Of a stretch of DNA of 14,728 nt, positions 14,083 to 14,728 are shown piece by piece; the stretch's first letter is position 1, and each line of letters begins with the position of its first letter. The notes beneath the pieces are model-generated. The model did not search any database, had not been told where the DNA came from, and saw only the letters and a list, made by a program, of their open reading frames with translations. Source of the stretch: Xanthobacteraceae bacterium (lineage in GTDB: Bacteria; Pseudomonadota; Alphaproteobacteria; Rhizobiales; Xanthobacteraceae); assembly GCA_030037185.1 (NCBI GenBank), contig JASHRR010000293.1, positions 1 to 14,728 of the forward strand, read 5' to 3'. The translations under genes and the position numbers were made by a program.

Positions 14083-14476
14083 TTCGATACCAGCCGAATC
14101 TTGATTTGAGGAGCTTGGTCATATTCGCACGCCGCCGTGGCCCAGTCTGTTACCGTCACGCCACAGTGCACAATATTGTCGACATCTCGATCTCAGGCTC
14201 GTCAAACGCAGATAAAAATGAGGAGGGCGTTGAACTATCTAAGAATTTTACACCGGCTCGGGCCCCTTCCAAGGATCGGGTTTGCGGTTGAGCCCGGTCG
14301 CGGCGACGCGCGCCCTGCGTCATGCGGGGAGGCGAGGCGTCCGCGGGCGCGCCGCTTTGTTTATGACAATGAAACTTGTGCATCGCGCGCGTTCGCGTAC
14401 ATTGACTTGGCAGAGAAACAAATAGTTGCAGGCGCGCGTGCCTGGTGCATGCGGATGCTGCTCAAGGGAGTGAAGC
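14083..14476. other. Divergent intergenic region between the double-barrel gene and the efflux adaptor gene (394 bases)
   Basis: No gene is supported; short readings here lack ribosome sites and family resemblance. Compared with its neighbours it is AT-richer in parts (14160-14255 and 14355-14430), as expected for a control region serving two divergent genes. It contains a 10-base palindrome ACAATATTGT at 14170-14179. TTGTGC (14376-14381) followed after 16 bases by TACATT (14398-14403) is a weak plus-strand promoter candidate. TTGACT at 14402-14407 has no acceptable -10. Nothing else stands out. Confidence 0.5.
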
Positions 14477-14728
14477 GTGGGTCGCGGTCGACGCATTCTC
14501 CTTTCTTTCGCTGTGGTGATCGCGGTTGGCGGCACGGGAGCGTGGTACCTGCATCAGGGGCCCGAGCCGGTTCGGGCGGCGCGTTCGTCGCAGGCGGCGG
14601 CGGTTCCGGTCACGGTGGCGACCGCCACCAAGCGCGACCTGCCGATCTACCTCACCGGACTCGGTTCGGTGCAGGCGTCCTTCACGATCGGCATCCGCTC
14701 GCAAGTCGACGGCCAGATCGAAGCCGTG
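14477..14728 (+). CDS. RND efflux periplasmic adaptor (membrane fusion protein, HlyD/MdtA type), N-terminal part
   Basis: Only 84 codons are visible; the gene runs off the window. The GTG at 14477 has AAGGGAG 6 bases upstream. The protein begins with a short basic stretch and a hydrophobic signal/anchor helix (ILLSFAVVIAVGGTGAWYL). A low-complexity linker follows, then VPVTVATATKRDLPIYLTGLGSVQASFTIGIRSQVDGQIEAV. This is the characteristic first beta-strand block and start of the lipoyl-like domain in MdtA/AcrA-type adaptors, which bridge an inner-membrane RND pump to an outer-membrane channel. The IGIRSQVDGQIE segment is the usual family signature. The cognate pump gene is expected just downstream, outside the window. 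The gene is divergent from the double-barrel outer-membrane protein gene. Substrate class cannot be judged. Confidence 0.88.
   Translation, partial: MGRGRRILLSFAVVIAVGGTGAWYLHQGPEPVRAARSSQAAAVPVTVATATKRDLPIYLTGLGSVQASFTIGIRSQVDGQIEAV

Overview
The window looks like a chromosomal segment of a GC-rich alphaproteobacterium, most likely Hyphomicrobiales (Bradyrhizobium/Rhodoplanes/Pseudolabrys-like). This placement is inferred from GC-rich codon use, an Omp25/Omp31-type outer-membrane barrel, an adjacent divergent serB/miaA pair, and many short Sec-exported proteins of families I associate with that order. No tRNA, rRNA, insertion sequence, integrase or CRISPR array was seen.

Layout. Positions 1-1436 hold housekeeping genes: the 5' part of serB (minus, cut by the window edge) and, divergently, miaA (plus). 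Positions 1364-3063 hold a minus-strand two-gene unit: a DUF155/RMD1-like membrane-anchored protein followed, with a 4-base overlap, by an MsrQ/YedZ-like heme membrane protein that has no MsrP partner here. Its end runs antisense into the end of miaA.

Positions 3412-6699 carry three plus-strand genes for exported proteins. They are a small DUF6152 protein (own 5' hairpin and a strong intrinsic terminator), an uncharacterised 279-residue protein with an EF-hand-like loop, and a three-domain protein (carboxypeptidase-regulatory-like fold, mono-heme cytochrome c, seven-bladed Vgb-like propeller). Positions 6883-7758 (minus) encode an exported protein with a proline-rich linker and an SH3-like C-terminus. 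Positions 7941-9529 (plus) hold a 93-residue single-span membrane protein overlapping a type II NADH dehydrogenase.

Positions 9522-12519 (minus) encode, in transcription order, a small exported mono-heme protein, a YVTN-type propeller and an exported alpha/beta hydrolase. A recognisable promoter lies in front, and an unusual palindrome that can also pair with a ribosome-binding site lies between the first two genes. Positions 12697-14082 (minus) encode an outer-membrane protein made of two tandem barrel domains. At 14477 an RND-efflux adaptor gene starts and runs off the window.

The unifying theme is the cell envelope. At least seven complete genes encode exported proteins, and c-type heme plus beta-propeller occurs twice, once fused in one chain (5065-6699) and once as two neighbouring genes (12519-10878). 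I infer periplasmic redox or binding functions, but no substrate can be read from the sequence. The most testable new ideas are a possible N-terminal histidine metal site in the DUF6152 protein, the two-state RNA structure at 11980-12027, and the duplicated outer-membrane barrel.
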